Source: Cytobacillus pseudoceanisediminis (GTDB taxonomy: Bacteria; Bacillota; Bacilli; Bacillales; Cytobacillaceae). From it: a stretch of DNA of 64,000 bases. A program made the position numbers and the translations under genes. Under the pieces are notes generated by a model that saw nothing but the letters and a program-made list of their open reading frames with translations, searched no databases and was not told the DNA's origin. Positions 11,626 to 21,145 of the stretch are shown one piece after another. The stretch is taken from contig NZ_CP097349.1 in assembly GCF_023516215.1 (NCBI RefSeq), positions 2,232,001 to 2,296,000 of the forward strand, read 5' to 3'. Position 1 is the first letter of the stretch. The number at the start of each line of letters is the position of its first letter.

Positions 11626-11654
11626 ATTTTATAAAATGACACAACCCTTGTCTA
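11626..11654 (-). promoter_or_regulatory. Sigma-A promoter of sucCD
   Basis: Minus strand: TAGACA at 11649-11654, a 17-base spacer, and TAAAAT at 11626-11631, each 5 of 6 to consensus. Correctly placed upstream of the sucC ribosome binding site. Confidence 0.65.
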
Positions 11655-11770
11655 CCATTTACTCTAAAATATTATATTTCTTTAAAAATTAAAAATATTA
11701 AAAAGTGCAGAAACCCTGTCATAATAGATGTTTTACACTTATTTTATTTTAAAATTATTTTTTTAAAATA

Positions 11771-11803
11771 AAGAAAAACTGCCTTTTCGACAGTTTTCTT
11801 TTT
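11771..11803 (-). terminator. Terminator downstream of ylqG-ylqH
   Basis: A stem of about eight pairs (GAAAACTG / CAGTTTTTC, minus strand) is flanked by T-rich tracts on both strands and lies about 80 bases past ylqH. It could work in either direction; the only gene ending at it is ylqH. Confidence 0.75.
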
Positions 11804-11884
11804 TATTAGACTCAAGTAAAATCCCGCTGTCATCCCTTCGAATTGAATTACTGAGAATAAACCATATTGGTTTACCAGAATAGA

Positions 11885-12181
11885 TTATTCTTCATTTTCC
11901 CTCTTCCCGGCTTCCTGATCAGCCCTGTAGATAAAAACAAACACCTCAGCAACAGCCTGATATAGTTCTTCCGGTATACCCTCATTGATGTTAAGCTTGC
12001 CAAGAAGCTCTACAAGAGCAGGATCTTCCTGCACCGGAATATCATGTTCCTTAGCCTTCACAAGGATATTTTCAGCAACCAGTCCCTTCCCCTTTGCGGA
12101 TATCCTTGGTGCTCCCTGATTCACAGGATCATAGGTTAATGCTACCGCTTCTTTCCTTTTTTGATCATGAACTTTTTTCAT
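11885..12181 (-). CDS. ylqH: YlqH, stand-alone FlhB C-terminal-domain homologue
   Basis: A 98-residue protein matching the cytoplasmic C-terminal domain of FlhB/EscU export-gate proteins (AVALTYDPVNQGAPRISAKG, then an amphipathic helical tail). FlhB normally self-cleaves at NPTH and uses this domain to switch export substrate. Here the equivalent region reads DPVNQGAP, so the cleavage motif is missing, and there is no membrane domain. It overlaps ylqG by four bases, so the two are translationally coupled. Function is unproven. Confidence 0.85.
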   Translation of the reverse strand: MKKVHDQKRKEAVALTYDPVNQGAPRISAKGKGLVAENILVKAKEHDIPVQEDPALVELLGKLNINEGIPEELYQAVAEVFVFIYRADQEAGKRENEE

Positions 12182-14037
12182 ATCCTTATATCTACTCCGC
12201 TGAATTGATTTGATTGCACAATCGATGTCATTGTATCTTTTCCAATAGGTGAATCCCCTGCAGACTCCGGCTTTTGGACTGAAACAGAGGACAGCTTATA
12301 ATTTAATTTTAATAGATTTTCTTTTAGTTCAGCGGCAAATGGAGCTGTTAAATCCTTTATTTCTTTGTGCTCATTAATAACTGAAATTTTAATAATTCTG
12401 TTTTGAACTTGAAGATCGACAATAGTTTCATTCAGATGCTCTAAATTCAAATAAAATATAACCCGGCAATGGCTGGGATCAATTTTCCCCTCTTCCGTTT
12501 TGCGGCCCCTCCATTGCATTGTCAAATCGGAGATTTTCCCCCATAAAGAAACAGGAAGCTGAAAAATATAGTGCTGCAATGGGCCGGATTCCTGCGAGAG
12601 AGCCTGAAAGCCGGTTAATTTATGCAGAAGCCGTTCAGCTGCATCTTTAGCTATGTGCGAAGTTTCTTCATTTATAAAGCCCATCAGGAGCGGTTTAAGG
12701 GTATCCAGCTTTTTGGAAGCTCCTTCATCGGAATGTTTTAATAAATTTATGAAGTCATGTTCATAAGAAAGCCCCAATGTTCTGATTATTCTCTTCAATT
12801 CACTATGAATATTCCGCTGGTCATATGTAAGGTTAACCTCTGTTTGCAGGCTATTTTTCAGTTCTTCCATCATTGTCTTTTCCCGCAGATTGAGAGCCGC
12901 TGCTGCCAAAGGTTTCTCACCTGCCAGTAATCTCCCCGCCTGAACAGCAGCCTGCTTTATCCCATAAGCATCTGACAATAATTGGTCCAAATCATCATTT
13001 AATGTGTGGGAAAGAACTGATTTGAAAAAGGTGTTAAGCAAATTCTTTTCTGCTGGAAAAGAATTCTTTCCATTTCGAATATCATTGAATAAGATTTCCA
13101 GAGTTTGAGATAGTCCACTGCTTTCCGATCTTTGTGCAATAAATCCATTTAGCTTTGCCAAGTTCAATATAAATTCCTGCCTGTTCCCGGAATCGTTTGC
13201 TTTCATAATTTCCGTCAGGACATGACTAATCGGTTTATTTTGGATGCTTACCTCCATAAGCTGCTGTAAAGCCGCATCCTCGGCCGTTTCACCCGGCATC
13301 AGCCCCAATACTTTCAGGAGCTGGAAAGCAGTGTGTGAACTTGCCTGGTTTTTTGTATTCAGCCATTCAGAAAACAATCTGTATATTGCCTGCTGACCCC
13401 ATTTTTCTCTTGAAGGCTTTGTCAGATCACCAAGCAGCGAATATATTTGCTGCCCTTTAGTTGATAAACCACCACCCTTTAATTCATCCAGCAATTCCCC
13501 CATAAGGGATGAAAGAGAGTCCCCATGCAAGACTGAGGATATCGCTGAAAAAACATCCTTTGAAAAGGGAAGCTGCCTTATAAACAGCTCTTTTACTGTC
13601 CGCAGTCCATCTTCAGCTGATCGGCTTTCCTTGATCCATTCAGATGCCATCTTCAGAGTTTCACCTGTAATCGGAAGCTGTTCTCTAAGAAAAAATTGAA
13701 TAAGCATCTTATTTTCTCTGGATAACTGCATTCCCAGCTGTCTTAGAAGGCTTTCAGCCGGGGCTTCCGCACCTGGTCTGTCTGCTGATTCCATTACCTT
13801 TAAGCGCAGCATTCCCTCACCTGGCTCAACTTTAAACCAATATCTGATGTTGGCTGATAAAGGGATTTCCAGCTGCGCTATCGCTTTATGTGACCCAATT
13901 TGCACCTCTGCCGTCTGGTTTGGAAATAGCTTTACTATCTTTCCGCTGACAATTTGGCCAGGTATAAATGCAGCCGTTTTTACTGCATTGTTCTGGTCAT
14001 GCCTTATTATTCTTTGGATAATATCAGACGGCTTCAT
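12178..14037 (-). CDS. ylqG: YlqG, large protein with a FliK-like C-terminal region
   Basis: A 619-residue soluble protein with no signal peptide or clear membrane segment. An N-terminal portion (about 22-105) looks like a small beta-rich domain, a long helical middle follows, and the last about 130 residues (CRVIFYLNLEHLNETIVDLQ ... LKENLLKLNYKLSSVSVQ) resemble the C-terminal hook-length-control domain of FliK in pattern: strands, helix, then a final strand. The position between rnhB and ylqH is conserved in Bacillus. Pairing with a FlhB-C homologue supports the FliK resemblance; the assignment is by eye. Intact. Confidence 0.75.
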   Translation of the reverse strand: MKPSDIIQRIIRHDQNNAVKTAAFIPGQIVSGKIVKLFPNQTAEVQIGSHKAIAQLEIPLSANIRYWFKVEPGEGMLRLKVMESADRPGAEAPAESLLRQLGMQLSRENKMLIQFFLREQLPITGETLKMASEWIKESRSAEDGLRTVKELFIRQLPFSKDVFSAISSVLHGDSLSSLMGELLDELKGGGLSTKGQQIYSLLGDLTKPSREKWGQQAIYRLFSEWLNTKNQASSHTAFQLLKVLGLMPGETAEDAALQQLMEVSIQNKPISHVLTEIMKANDSGNRQEFILNLAKLNGFIAQRSESSGLSQTLEILFNDIRNGKNSFPAEKNLLNTFFKSVLSHTLNDDLDQLLSDAYGIKQAAVQAGRLLAGEKPLAAAALNLREKTMMEELKNSLQTEVNLTYDQRNIHSELKRIIRTLGLSYEHDFINLLKHSDEGASKKLDTLKPLLMGFINEETSHIAKDAAERLLHKLTGFQALSQESGPLQHYIFQLPVSLWGKISDLTMQWRGRKTEEGKIDPSHCRVIFYLNLEHLNETIVDLQVQNRIIKISVINEHKEIKDLTAPFAAELKENLLKLNYKLSSVSVQKPESAGDSPIGKDTMTSIVQSNQFSGVDIRI

Positions 14038-14048
14038 GCCTTCACCTT

Positions 14049-14828
14049 CTATTCTATTTCACTAATAAGATTTTTTATTGGTGCAAAGCTTTTCCGATGA
14101 TAAGGAGATATTCCATGCAGTGTGATGGCTTCAAGATGCTCCTTCGTCCCATAGCCCATATTTTTCTCGAATCCATATTGAGGAAACTCTTTACCTATTT
14201 CAGCCATCATTCTGTCTCTCGTGACTTTAGCTATGATAGAGGCTGCAGCAATCGATATGCTTTTGCCATCTCCCTTAATGATAGCTTCCATTGGGTAAGG
14301 AGTTAATAGTTTTACGGCATCTGCAAGCAGGAAGTCCGGTTTTGGGCTCAGCCCTTCAATTGCTGAAAGCATTGCTTTTTTTGTCGCTTCAAATATATTG
14401 ATGCGGTCGATTTCTTCCGGATCAATGATTCCAACGCTGAACGCTGCAGCCTTAGCCTTAATTATCTCAGAAAATTCTTCTCTTTTGCTCTCCGGCACCT
14501 TTTTTGAATCATCTAAACCCGGGAGGAAGAAGTCTTCTGGCAAAATAACTGCTGCAGCTACCACTGGTCCTGCAAGCGGGCCCCTGCCTACTTCATCAAT
14601 TCCGGCAATAAACTGAAAACCCTGGCTCCGGTAACGAACTTCATACTGACTCATTTCTTTATGCTTTTCATATATCTTTTTTTGCTGCAGATTTCGGGAA
14701 TGCCATCTTTCTAATAGCTGCTGTACTCCTTTTCTTTCATCATGCTTTATGGAATAAAGGAAAGGGTCATCCTCTGACTTAATTGTTTTGATTTTTTCTT
14801 CTATTTGACGAATAGTTAATTTTTCCAT
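14049..14828 (-). CDS. rnhB: Ribonuclease HII
   Basis: RNase HII cuts at single ribonucleotides and RNA-DNA junctions for repair and primer removal. The acidic active site is visible: GIDEVGRGPLAGPV (Asp and Glu), LLADAVKL, and VTRDRM. An N-terminal helical extension of about 70 residues is typical of Bacillus RnhB. The ATG at 14828 has GGAG six bases upstream and gives 259 residues; the ATG at 14840 has none. Close to ylqG and probably co-transcribed with it. Confidence 0.95.
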   Translation of the reverse strand: MEKLTIRQIEEKIKTIKSEDDPFLYSIKHDERKGVQQLLERWHSRNLQQKKIYEKHKEMSQYEVRYRSQGFQFIAGIDEVGRGPLAGPVVAAAVILPEDFFLPGLDDSKKVPESKREEFSEIIKAKAAAFSVGIIDPEEIDRINIFEATKKAMLSAIEGLSPKPDFLLADAVKLLTPYPMEAIIKGDGKSISIAAASIIAKVTRDRMMAEIGKEFPQYGFEKNMGYGTKEHLEAITLHGISPYHRKSFAPIKNLISEIE

Positions 14829-14869
14829 AGACTTCTCCATTTCAATCTAATGTATGTATCGGCATTTCC

Positions 14870-14904
14870 GCAAAAAATAAAGGCCTCCTGTGAACAGAAG
14901 GTCT
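14870..14904 (-). terminator. Terminator of rbgA
   Basis: A 10-bp imperfect stem AGACCTTCTG / CAGGAGGCCT (minus strand) with a 4-base loop is followed by TTTATTTTTT. It lies between rbgA and rnhB. Confidence 0.85.
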
Positions 14905-14913
14905 TCATCTAAA

Positions 14914-15786
14914 TTATTCAGCTTCACTCCGAACTCCCATCTCTTCGGGCAATTCCAAAGTGATTGGCCCCAATTTTTCAGAACGGAATTCTCTGATTAC
15001 CAGCTCTGTTACCTTATCATAATCAATTTCGCCGCCGCCCATCAGGCAGCCGCGCAGCCTGCCGATTTTATCAAATACTTCCACAATATCCTCCGGAATT
15101 TCATCAAGCTGATATCTCTCATGCAGGCGATCTGGATACCTGAGGCCGAGAAAGCGCAGAGCATATACTGCAACATCCTGAAGATTTAATATAGTATCTT
15201 TTATTGCTCCAGTCAGAGCAAGCTTAAGACCTACTTCCTGATCTTCAAATTTTGGCCATAGAATCCCAGGGGTATCGAGAAGCTCCAGCTCTTTCCCTAC
15301 CTTTATCCATTGCTGGGCTTTCGTAACGCCGGGGGTATTTCCTGTCCTGGCTATATTCTTTTTGGCCAGGCGATTGATAAGGGTGGACTTTCCAGCGTTT
15401 GGAATACCTACTATCATTGCCCGGATTGCTCTAGGCTTAACACCCTTCGCCTTCATTCGATCGAACTTTTCCTGAAGAATACTCTGAGATGCGGAGACGA
15501 TTTCCTTCATGCCTTGTCCCGCCTGCGAGTTTATCGCAAGAGCTCTTATACCCTTATCTTCAAAATGTTTGATCCACTTTTTTGTCGCTTCTTTATCAGC
15601 CATGTCAGCTTTATTCAATAAAACAAGCCGCGGTTTGTGCTGAATAATTTCATCGATCATCGGATTTCGTGATGAATAAGGGATCCTTGCATCAACGAGC
15701 TCAAAGATGATATCGACCAGTTTTAATTTTTCTGTAACCTGCCTGCGGGCTTTCGCCATATGGCCGGGAAACCACTGGATCGTCAC
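14914..15786 (-). CDS. rbgA: Ribosome biogenesis GTPase RbgA (YlqF)
   Basis: Circularly permuted GTPase required for late 50S subunit assembly in B. subtilis. Motif order shows the permutation: [11 protein letters not shown] at the start, G4 LLNKADMAD (about 56), then G1 [13 protein letters not shown] (about 128) and G3 [10 protein letters not shown] (about 170). 290 residues, complete. The ribosome binding site GAGGTGAC precedes the ATG. Upstream neighbour is the signal peptidase gene, 42 bp away. Confidence 0.97.
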   Translation of the reverse strand: MTIQWFPGHMAKARRQVTEKLKLVDIIFELVDARIPYSSRNPMIDEIIQHKPRLVLLNKADMADKEATKKWIKHFEDKGIRALAINSQAGQGMKEIVSASQSILQEKFDRMKAKGVKPRAIRAMIVGIPNAGKSTLINRLAKKNIARTGNTPGVTKAQQWIKVGKELELLDTPGILWPKFEDQEVGLKLALTGAIKDTILNLQDVAVYALRFLGLRYPDRLHERYQLDEIPEDIVEVFDKIGRLRGCLMGGGEIDYDKVTELVIREFRSEKLGPITLELPEEMGVRSEAE

Positions 15787-15828
15787 AGCTGGTCACCTCC
15801 ATCCAATATGTATTTATTAAAGAAAGAA

Positions 15829-16380
15829 TCAATCAACGATTCGAATGTCCTCTATAGGCCAGTATATTACTCCGGCATCACCCAGTACTTCTTCCATCGG
15901 AACAGGGCCAATGTGACGGCTGTCCTTGCTGAAGCGGCGGTTGTCACCCATTACAAATAAGTGGCCTTCAGGCACTGTTTCCTGTCCTATCTTTTCTTTT
16001 AAAGTAAACGGCTCTGTCAGCGGCCCATCGATTACCTGTTTTTTATATTCCTCCAGGTAAGGCTCTTCATAAGCTTTCCCATTTACATAAAGAGTATCAT
16101 CTTTGTATTCAATCTTATCTCCAGGAAGGCCTATTACCCTTTTGATGTAATCTTTGTTTTCAGGTGCATGGAAAACAATGATGTCGAAGCGCTCGGGCTC
16201 GCCAATCTTATAACTGAACTTATTAACAATCATTCGATCCTGATCATGCAATGTTGGCATCATGGACAAGCCGTCAACCACAATCGGAGCAAATAAAAAA
16301 TATCTGATGACTGCTGCTAACAGGACTGCGATTACAAGTGCTTTTGTCCATTCCCATAATTCATTTTTCTTTTTCGCCAT
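15829..16380 (-). CDS. sipS: Type I signal peptidase
   Basis: Membrane-anchored Ser/Lys protease that removes signal peptides from secreted proteins. One N-terminal membrane segment (about 13-31) is followed by catalytic Ser39 in GLSMMPTL and Lys80 in YIKRVIGLPGD, then the GDNRRFSKDSRHIGPV box. Start at ATG 16380 (183 residues), with a GGTGGGGG site; an in-frame GTG/ATG at 16395 is less well placed. Bacillus carries several paralogous sip genes; by position this is the copy next to rplS, and the exact paralogue letter is uncertain. Confidence 0.93.
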   Translation of the reverse strand: MAKKKNELWEWTKALVIAVLLAAVIRYFLFAPIVVDGLSMMPTLHDQDRMIVNKFSYKIGEPERFDIIVFHAPENKDYIKRVIGLPGDKIEYKDDTLYVNGKAYEEPYLEEYKKQVIDGPLTEPFTLKEKIGQETVPEGHLFVMGDNRRFSKDSRHIGPVPMEEVLGDAGVIYWPIEDIRIVD

Positions 16381-16540
16381 TAAATCCCCCACCATTCTTC
16401 TAAGCCATTAATTAATCTGCATGGAAAGTGTTGTCTTTTTTATTTTACAAAAATTCTTCTTAATAAACACGATGGGAACCTTATTTATATATTATTTAAC
16501 ATTTATGTAATATTATTTATATTCTGCTGTTTCATGAAAG

Positions 16541-16568
16541 AAAAAGGAGCTTGATTTAACAAGCTCCT
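16541..16568 (-). terminator. Terminator of rplS
   Basis: A perfect 9-bp stem AGGAGCTTG / CAAGCTCCT (minus strand) with a 6-base loop is followed by TTTTTC. It begins 12 bases after the rplS stop codon. Confidence 0.92.
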
Positions 16569-16579
16569 TCTTTTCTTTA

Positions 16580-16924
16580 TTATCGAATTTCTTTGATACG
16601 AGCTTTTTTACCGCGAAGGTTACGCAGGTAGTAAAGTTTCGCACGGCGGACTTTACCGCGGCGGATAACTTCAAGCTTCGCAATCTTAGGTGTGTGTACA
16701 GGGAATGTACGCTCAACGCCTACACCGTAAGAAATCTTACGAACTGTGAAAGTTTCGCTGATTCCACCACCACGACGCTTAATCACAACACCTTCATATA
16801 CCTGAACACGCTCACGAGTTCCCTCAACAATACTTACGTGTACACGTACAGTATCACCAGGACGGAAAGACGGAAGGTCAGTACGAAGCTGTTCTTTTGT
16901 GATTTCTTCAATTAGTTTTTGCAT
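16580..16924 (-). CDS. rplS: 50S ribosomal protein L19
   Basis: Structural protein at the 30S-50S interface. 114 residues from the ATG at 16924 ([20 protein letters not shown]), with AGGAG nine bases upstream; a TTG at 16933 is in frame but overlaps the binding site spacing. Conserved [19 protein letters not shown] is intact. It has its own promoter directly after trmD and a leader that probably contains an autoregulatory structure, plus a strong terminator, so it can be expressed separately from rimM-trmD. Confidence 0.98.
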   Translation of the reverse strand: MQKLIEEITKEQLRTDLPSFRPGDTVRVHVSIVEGTRERVQVYEGVVIKRRGGGISETFTVRKISYGVGVERTFPVHTPKIAKLEVIRRGKVRRAKLYYLRNLRGKKARIKEIR

Positions 16925-16933
16925 CGTTTTCAA

Positions 16934-17024
16934 CTCCTCTCAGCAGACGCTCTTGCACAACCTATATGTTTGCAGCGGAACATCTTTATCAGACGAAAAC
17001 TGAACAAGTTCAGCCTAAGTCACA
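16934..17024 (-). promoter_or_regulatory. Putative L19 leader RNA
   Basis: About 90 nt between the rplS promoter and its ribosome binding site contain a small hairpin (TGAAC-tt-GTTCA) and a GC-rich segment around GGTTGTGCAAGAGCGTCTGC that can form further stems. Position and general content fit the L19 leader family known upstream of rplS in Firmicutes, thought to mediate feedback by L19. I could not fold or search it. Confidence 0.5.
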
Positions 17025-17030
17025 AAAAGT

Positions 17031-17059
17031 ATCATACCATACTTGGACGGCAACTTCAA
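17031..17059 (-). promoter_or_regulatory. Sigma-A promoter of rplS
   Basis: Minus strand: TTGAAG at 17054-17059, a 17-base spacer, TATGAT at 17031-17036 (5 of 6). It sits immediately past the trmD stop codon, giving rplS its own start. Confidence 0.6.
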
Positions 17060-17061
17060 TG

Positions 17062-17802
17062 TTATTTATCTTCTTTTTTAATTTCATCCAGCCACTTTTG
17101 CTGTTCTTTTGTTAATTCTGCACCCTCAAGAAGATCAGGACGCCTTAAATACGTCCTTCTTAAGGATTCTTTGGCTCGCCACTCGTCGACAAGGCGATGA
17201 TTCCCTGACATGAGGACATCCGGCACTTTAATGCCCCTGAATTCCGCTGGACGGGTGTAATGAGGGTGTTCAAGAAAACCTGTGCTGAAAGAGTCCTTTA
17301 TGTGTGATTCTTCGTTGCCCAATACACCTGGCAGCAAACGGACAACACTATCGATTACGACCATGGCTCCAAGCTCTCCTCCAGTCAGCACAAAATCACC
17401 AATCGAAATTTCATCGGTTACCACATGTTCACGTATTCTTTCATCATACCCCTCGTAATGTCCGCAAACAAAAATCAGGTGATCCATTTCAGCAAGCTCT
17501 TCAGCTTTCTTCTGTGTAAAGCGTTCTCCTTGAGGACACAGGAGAATAACCCTCGGGGACGCCCCGCTTTTACTGCGAAGATCATCTACAGCATCAAATA
17601 TGGGCTGGGGTTTTAAAACCATTCCCGCCCCTCCGCCATATGGATAATCATCTACGGTTTTGTGCTTATTGTCGGCATATTCCCTAAAGTTGACCACGTT
17701 GTAATTCACTGCTTCATTTTCAGCCGCTTTTTTTAGGATGGAATGTCCAAAAACGCCTTCAAACATTTCAGGAAACAGAGTGAGCACATCAATATTCATC
17801 AT
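17062..17802 (-). CDS. trmD: tRNA (guanine-N1-)-methyltransferase TrmD
   Basis: Essential SPOUT methyltransferase that makes m1G37 in tRNAs to prevent frameshifting. The trefoil-knot SAM site is seen in [12 protein letters not shown] and [19 protein letters not shown]. 246 residues, intact. The ATG ATG start overlaps the rimM stop by four bases, so the two are coupled. ylqD-rimM-trmD form a tight operon. Confidence 0.97.
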   Translation of the reverse strand: MMNIDVLTLFPEMFEGVFGHSILKKAAENEAVNYNVVNFREYADNKHKTVDDYPYGGGAGMVLKPQPIFDAVDDLRSKSGASPRVILLCPQGERFTQKKAEELAEMDHLIFVCGHYEGYDERIREHVVTDEISIGDFVLTGGELGAMVVIDSVVRLLPGVLGNEESHIKDSFSTGFLEHPHYTRPAEFRGIKVPDVLMSGNHRLVDEWRAKESLRRTYLRRPDLLEGAELTKEQQKWLDEIKKEDK

Positions 17803-18320
17803 GAAAGCAATCCTTCTATCGCATTAATTTTCACAAGTTTGTCTTTCACATTAACTTCCTTAACAACATCTTCAATATACGGGATCAGTATTTCCTTCCC
17901 GCCTTTTGCTTTGATTACCCATACATCATTTGCTCCAGGAGAAAGAATTTCCTTGATTTTACCTACTTCCGCTCCATCAAGCGTTTCAACAGTACACCCT
18001 ATGATTTCATGGTAGTAAAACTCATCTTCTTCAAGATCGCCTAGCTGATCTTCCGAAATTTTCAGGATGCCGCCCTTCATTTTTTCAATCCCATTAATAT
18101 TTTCGTATCCTTCAAAGGTAAGCAAATCGAATGTTTTATGGGTACGGTGAGTTTTCACTGTCAGCTCAATTGGATCACCTTTTGTATCAGGCATGAACAA
18201 ATAAAGTTTATTTCCCGGCTTATACCTTTCCTCTGCAAAGTCTGTTTTGGAAATGACCCTTGCTTCCCCTTTTATGCCATGGGTGTTCACGATTTTTCCT
18301 ACGTTGAACCATTTCTGCAT
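17799..18320 (-). CDS. rimM: 16S rRNA processing protein RimM
   Basis: Assembly factor for the 30S head. The N-terminal RimM beta-barrel ([18 protein letters not shown]) and C-terminal PRC-barrel ([20 protein letters not shown] ... [13 protein letters not shown]) are both present. 173 residues, complete. The start lies 12 bases after ylqD, and the stop overlaps the trmD start. Confidence 0.96.
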   Translation of the reverse strand: MQKWFNVGKIVNTHGIKGEARVISKTDFAEERYKPGNKLYLFMPDTKGDPIELTVKTHRTHKTFDLLTFEGYENINGIEKMKGGILKISEDQLGDLEEDEFYYHEIIGCTVETLDGAEVGKIKEILSPGANDVWVIKAKGGKEILIPYIEDVVKEVNVKDKLVKINAIEGLLS

Positions 18321-18332
18321 GTACTATCACCT

Positions 18333-18717
18333 CTAGCGTATTTCATCAACAATTCCATCTCTTATGATGATGGTTTTCCCTTTTTCTATGTCTTCCCAGC
18401 GGGTACCCTTTTGAACCTCAATAATCGCCTGGACTTCTTTTTCTTTCAATTCGCTTCCTAACGGTAGCATATGTAATTGTTCTATTTGAAAATCGAGCAG
18501 CTGGACTTTTTCCTGCCTCATTTGAATTTCCTTTTCAAAATGCTTTTTTAGACTGGCCGGATGCAGTTTTTTGGTTTTTTCCTGTTTTTTCAGTTCAAAC
18601 CTCAGCTGATCACTTTCTTTCTGCAGCTGCTTTTTTGGCCATATAGCCTTCCAGCAGTTCTTTCTTGCTGTTCTCTGTCAGCACCTGCTTAACTGTAACC
18701 GATTGAATGATGTTCAC
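18333..18717 (-). CDS. ylqD: YlqD, conserved small protein of unknown function, frame broken by one indel
   Basis: Conserved in Bacillus between khpA and rimM, function unknown. The N-terminal half is charged and helical with coiled-coil character. The frame is broken in the T6 run at 18631-18636: removing one base gives MAKKQQLQKESDQLRFELK and a 127-residue protein, near the 128 of B. subtilis YlqD. This is one of the few breaks that needs a base removed. The start is GTG at 18717 with GGAGG eight bases upstream. Probably a sequencing insertion. Confidence 0.85.
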
Positions 18718-18840
18718 GTACAGCGCCTCCCAAATTGATCCGATTAAAAAAACGGCTTTACTGACTGCTGTCAAATTCTTAGTTGGCGATGTTTATATTT
18801 TAACTTTTCTGGTGTAATGCTGTGTTACTTTATATATTCT

Positions 18841-19038
18841 GCCCGCTGATTTCAGAACGGGTCACTTGCTTTCCGCTGGGAGAGATGAGAGCCTCCTCGG
18901 CTTCGCCTGCCTGTGAGGTCTTTCACTTTCCTTACTTCCCGCAGGAAATTTGATAAGCTTCCACGAAATTACACCGCACAAAGGAAATGCGTCAGCATTT
19001 TCGAGGATCAAATGCCCCTCCACTCCAATCAACTCAGC
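18841..19038 (+). repeat. Modular intergenic repeat, copy A
   Basis: Shares blocks with copies at 21601, 39742 and 44039: CTGATTTC near the start, CACTTGCTTTCCG, GAGCCTCCTCGGC with a small hairpin (GGC-ttc-GCC), CCCGCAGGAA, a CACCGCAC-AAGGAAATGCG block, and CTCCACTCCAATCAACTCAG at the end. It lies between khpA and ylqD, downstream of the khpA terminator. The 441-bp gap between these genes holds no credible gene; an 81-codon plus-strand frame here is part of the repeat. Confidence 0.8.
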
Positions 19039-19101
19039 AGATTGAATAATATTTTAAATCAGAGGACAATAAAGTTCAAACAGCAGGATTTTTTAGATTG
19101 T

Positions 19102-19131
19102 AAAAAAAGGAGGGGAAGCCCCTCCTTTTTT
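19102..19131 (-). terminator. Bidirectional-looking terminator of rpsP-khpA
   Basis: Near-perfect hairpin AGGAGGGG-aa-CCCCTCCT flanked by A7 and T6 runs, so it reads as a terminator on both strands. It lies 28 bases after the khpA stop codon. Confidence 0.92.
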
Positions 19132-19158
19132 GGTAATACCCTGCTCAATGCAGGATAA

Positions 19159-19389
19159 TTATTCTATGATCTCTAAAAAGATCTTCTTTTGTTCTGATGA
19201 ACCTGCTGCATAGACAACGGTCCGTATTGCTTTCGCAACGCGCCCTTGCTTCCCAATTACTTTCCCCATGTCATTCTTGTTGACGGAAAGCTGATAGGTT
19301 ACGCGCTGATCCTCTTCTTGGACATTCACTTGAACATCTTCCGGAAAATCAACTAGGGGCTTAACAATCGTTTCGATAAGCTCTTTCAT
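19159..19389 (-). CDS. khpA: KH-domain RNA-binding protein KhpA (YlqC)
   Basis: A 76-residue single KH domain with the GxxG loop in MGKVIGKQGRVAKAIR. In other Gram-positives KhpA pairs with KhpB (Jag) to bind RNA and influence cell elongation; in B. subtilis the locus is ylqC. It starts 11 bases after rpsP without a strong binding site, so it is probably translated by coupling to rpsP. Confidence 0.94.
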   Translation of the reverse strand: MKELIETIVKPLVDFPEDVQVNVQEEDQRVTYQLSVNKNDMGKVIGKQGRVAKAIRTVVYAAGSSEQKKIFLEIIE

Positions 19390-19400
19390 CTTATAATGAA

Positions 19401-19742
<342 letters not shown>

Positions 19743-19782
19743 GGTTTTTTCTTTACATCTTATGAAAAGCTTTGCTGACAGC

Positions 19783-21133
19783 TTAAAAAGGGTTAAAAGG
19801 AAGCTTAAATCCGCCTTTTTTCTTGCCTTTTTGCTGCATGCCAGCCATTTGCTTCATCATCTTTTTCATGTCTTCAAATTGCTTCAGCAGACGGTTAACT
19901 TCAGGCACGGTTCTTCCGCTTCCCTTGGCAATCCGTTTGCGGCGGCTTGCATTGATGATTTCAGGGTGAGTTTTCTCTTCCTTCGTCATCGATTTAATAA
20001 TCGCTTCAACATGAGTGATTTGCTTCTCGTCGATTTGGATATTATTCAAGCCTTTGATTTTGTTTGCACCAGGCATCATTTTCAGCAGCTCATCGAGCGG
20101 TCCCATGCTGCGGACCTGACCAAGCTGATCCAAAAATCATCGAATGTGAAAGAAGCCGTGCGCATCTTCTGCTCAAGCTCTTTTGCCTTTTCTTCATCCA
20201 CATTGGCCTGTGCTTTTTCAATTAGGGATAGGACATCTCCCATACCTAATATACGGGACGCCATCCGTTCTGGATGGAACGCTTCAAGCGCATCCAGTTT
20301 TTCCCCAAGACCGACGAATTTAATCGGCGTGTTTGTTACGGATCTAATGGATAGAGCGGCACCGCCTCGAGTATCGCCATCCAGCTTCGTCAGGACAACC
20401 CCAGTAAGACCCAGCAGATCATTGAAGCTTTGCGCTACATTAACCGCATCTTGACCAGTCATGGCGTCTACAACAAGGAAGATTTCATCTGGATTGGAAA
20501 GCTCTTTGATTTGCTTTAGCTCATCCATTAAGGCTTCATCCACATGCAGCCTTCCTGCTGTATCGATCAGAACATAATCATGATGATCCTCTTTTGCCTT
20601 TGCGATTGCCTGTTTTGCAATTTCAACAGGACTGACTTGATCACCAAGGAGAAGACCGGCATATTAAGCTGTTTGCCAAGTGTTTCGAGCTGTTTAATCG
20701 CCGCAGGGCGGTAAATATCTGCAGCAACCAGCATCGGATTGCGGTTATACTTTTTGCGGAGCAGGTTTGCAAGCTTTCCGGTTGTAGTCGTTTTACCGGC
20801 ACCCTGAAGACCGACCATCATAATGACTGTCGGGGGACGATTGGAGACAGCAATTTTGCTTTGCTCTCCGCCCATCAGTTCCGTTAATTCTTCTTTAACA
20901 ACCTTAATGACTTGCTGTCCTGGCGTCAGGCTCTTTAATACTTCCTGTCCGACAGCACGTTCGCTGACTTTTTTAACAAACTCTTTGACGACTTTGAAGT
21001 TTACGTCCGCTTCCAAAAGGGCGAGACGGACTTCACGCATCATTTCTTTTACATCCGCTTCATTGATTTTGCCTTTTCCGCGGATCTTCTGAATTGTATT
21101 TTGCAGTCGGTCGGCCAATCCTTCAAATGCCAT
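19783..21133 (-). CDS. ffh: Signal recognition particle GTPase Ffh, frame broken by two indels
   Basis: Ffh binds signal sequences and SRP RNA and docks with FtsY. The N domain, G1 ([10 protein letters not shown]), G-domain motifs including [10 protein letters not shown] and LTKLDGD, and a methionine-rich M domain ([13 protein letters not shown]) are all encoded. Frames break at 20644-20645 (one G missing, restoring [15 protein letters not shown]) and at the A5 run 20132-20136 (one base missing, restoring [13 protein letters not shown]). Corrected length is 450 residues. SRP is essential in Bacillus, so both breaks are taken as sequence errors. Follows ylxM by 12 bp. Confidence 0.94.
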
Positions 21134-21145
21134 ATATGCCGCCTC

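Larger units (their letters stand above)
11581..11884. other. Non-coding region between ylqH and sucC
   Basis: The 304-bp gap holds the sucC promoter and ribosome binding site at one end and a hairpin terminator near ylqH at the other. The middle is very AT-rich. No gene is seen. Confidence 0.6.

Noticed and set aside
18841..19038. CRISPR array or insertion sequence as source of the repeats
   Set aside because: There is no regular spacing, no spacers, no transposase and no terminal inverted repeat pair typical of an insertion sequence.
18913..19158. 81-codon plus-strand reading frame between ylqD and khpA
   Set aside because: It lies inside repeat copy A and the khpA terminator, has no ribosome binding site, and the product has no recognisable features.
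19762..20454. 230-codon plus-strand reading frame over ffh
   Set aside because: Antisense to ffh, with Ser/Arg/Leu-rich composition typical of a shadow frame; the minus strand encodes conserved Ffh.
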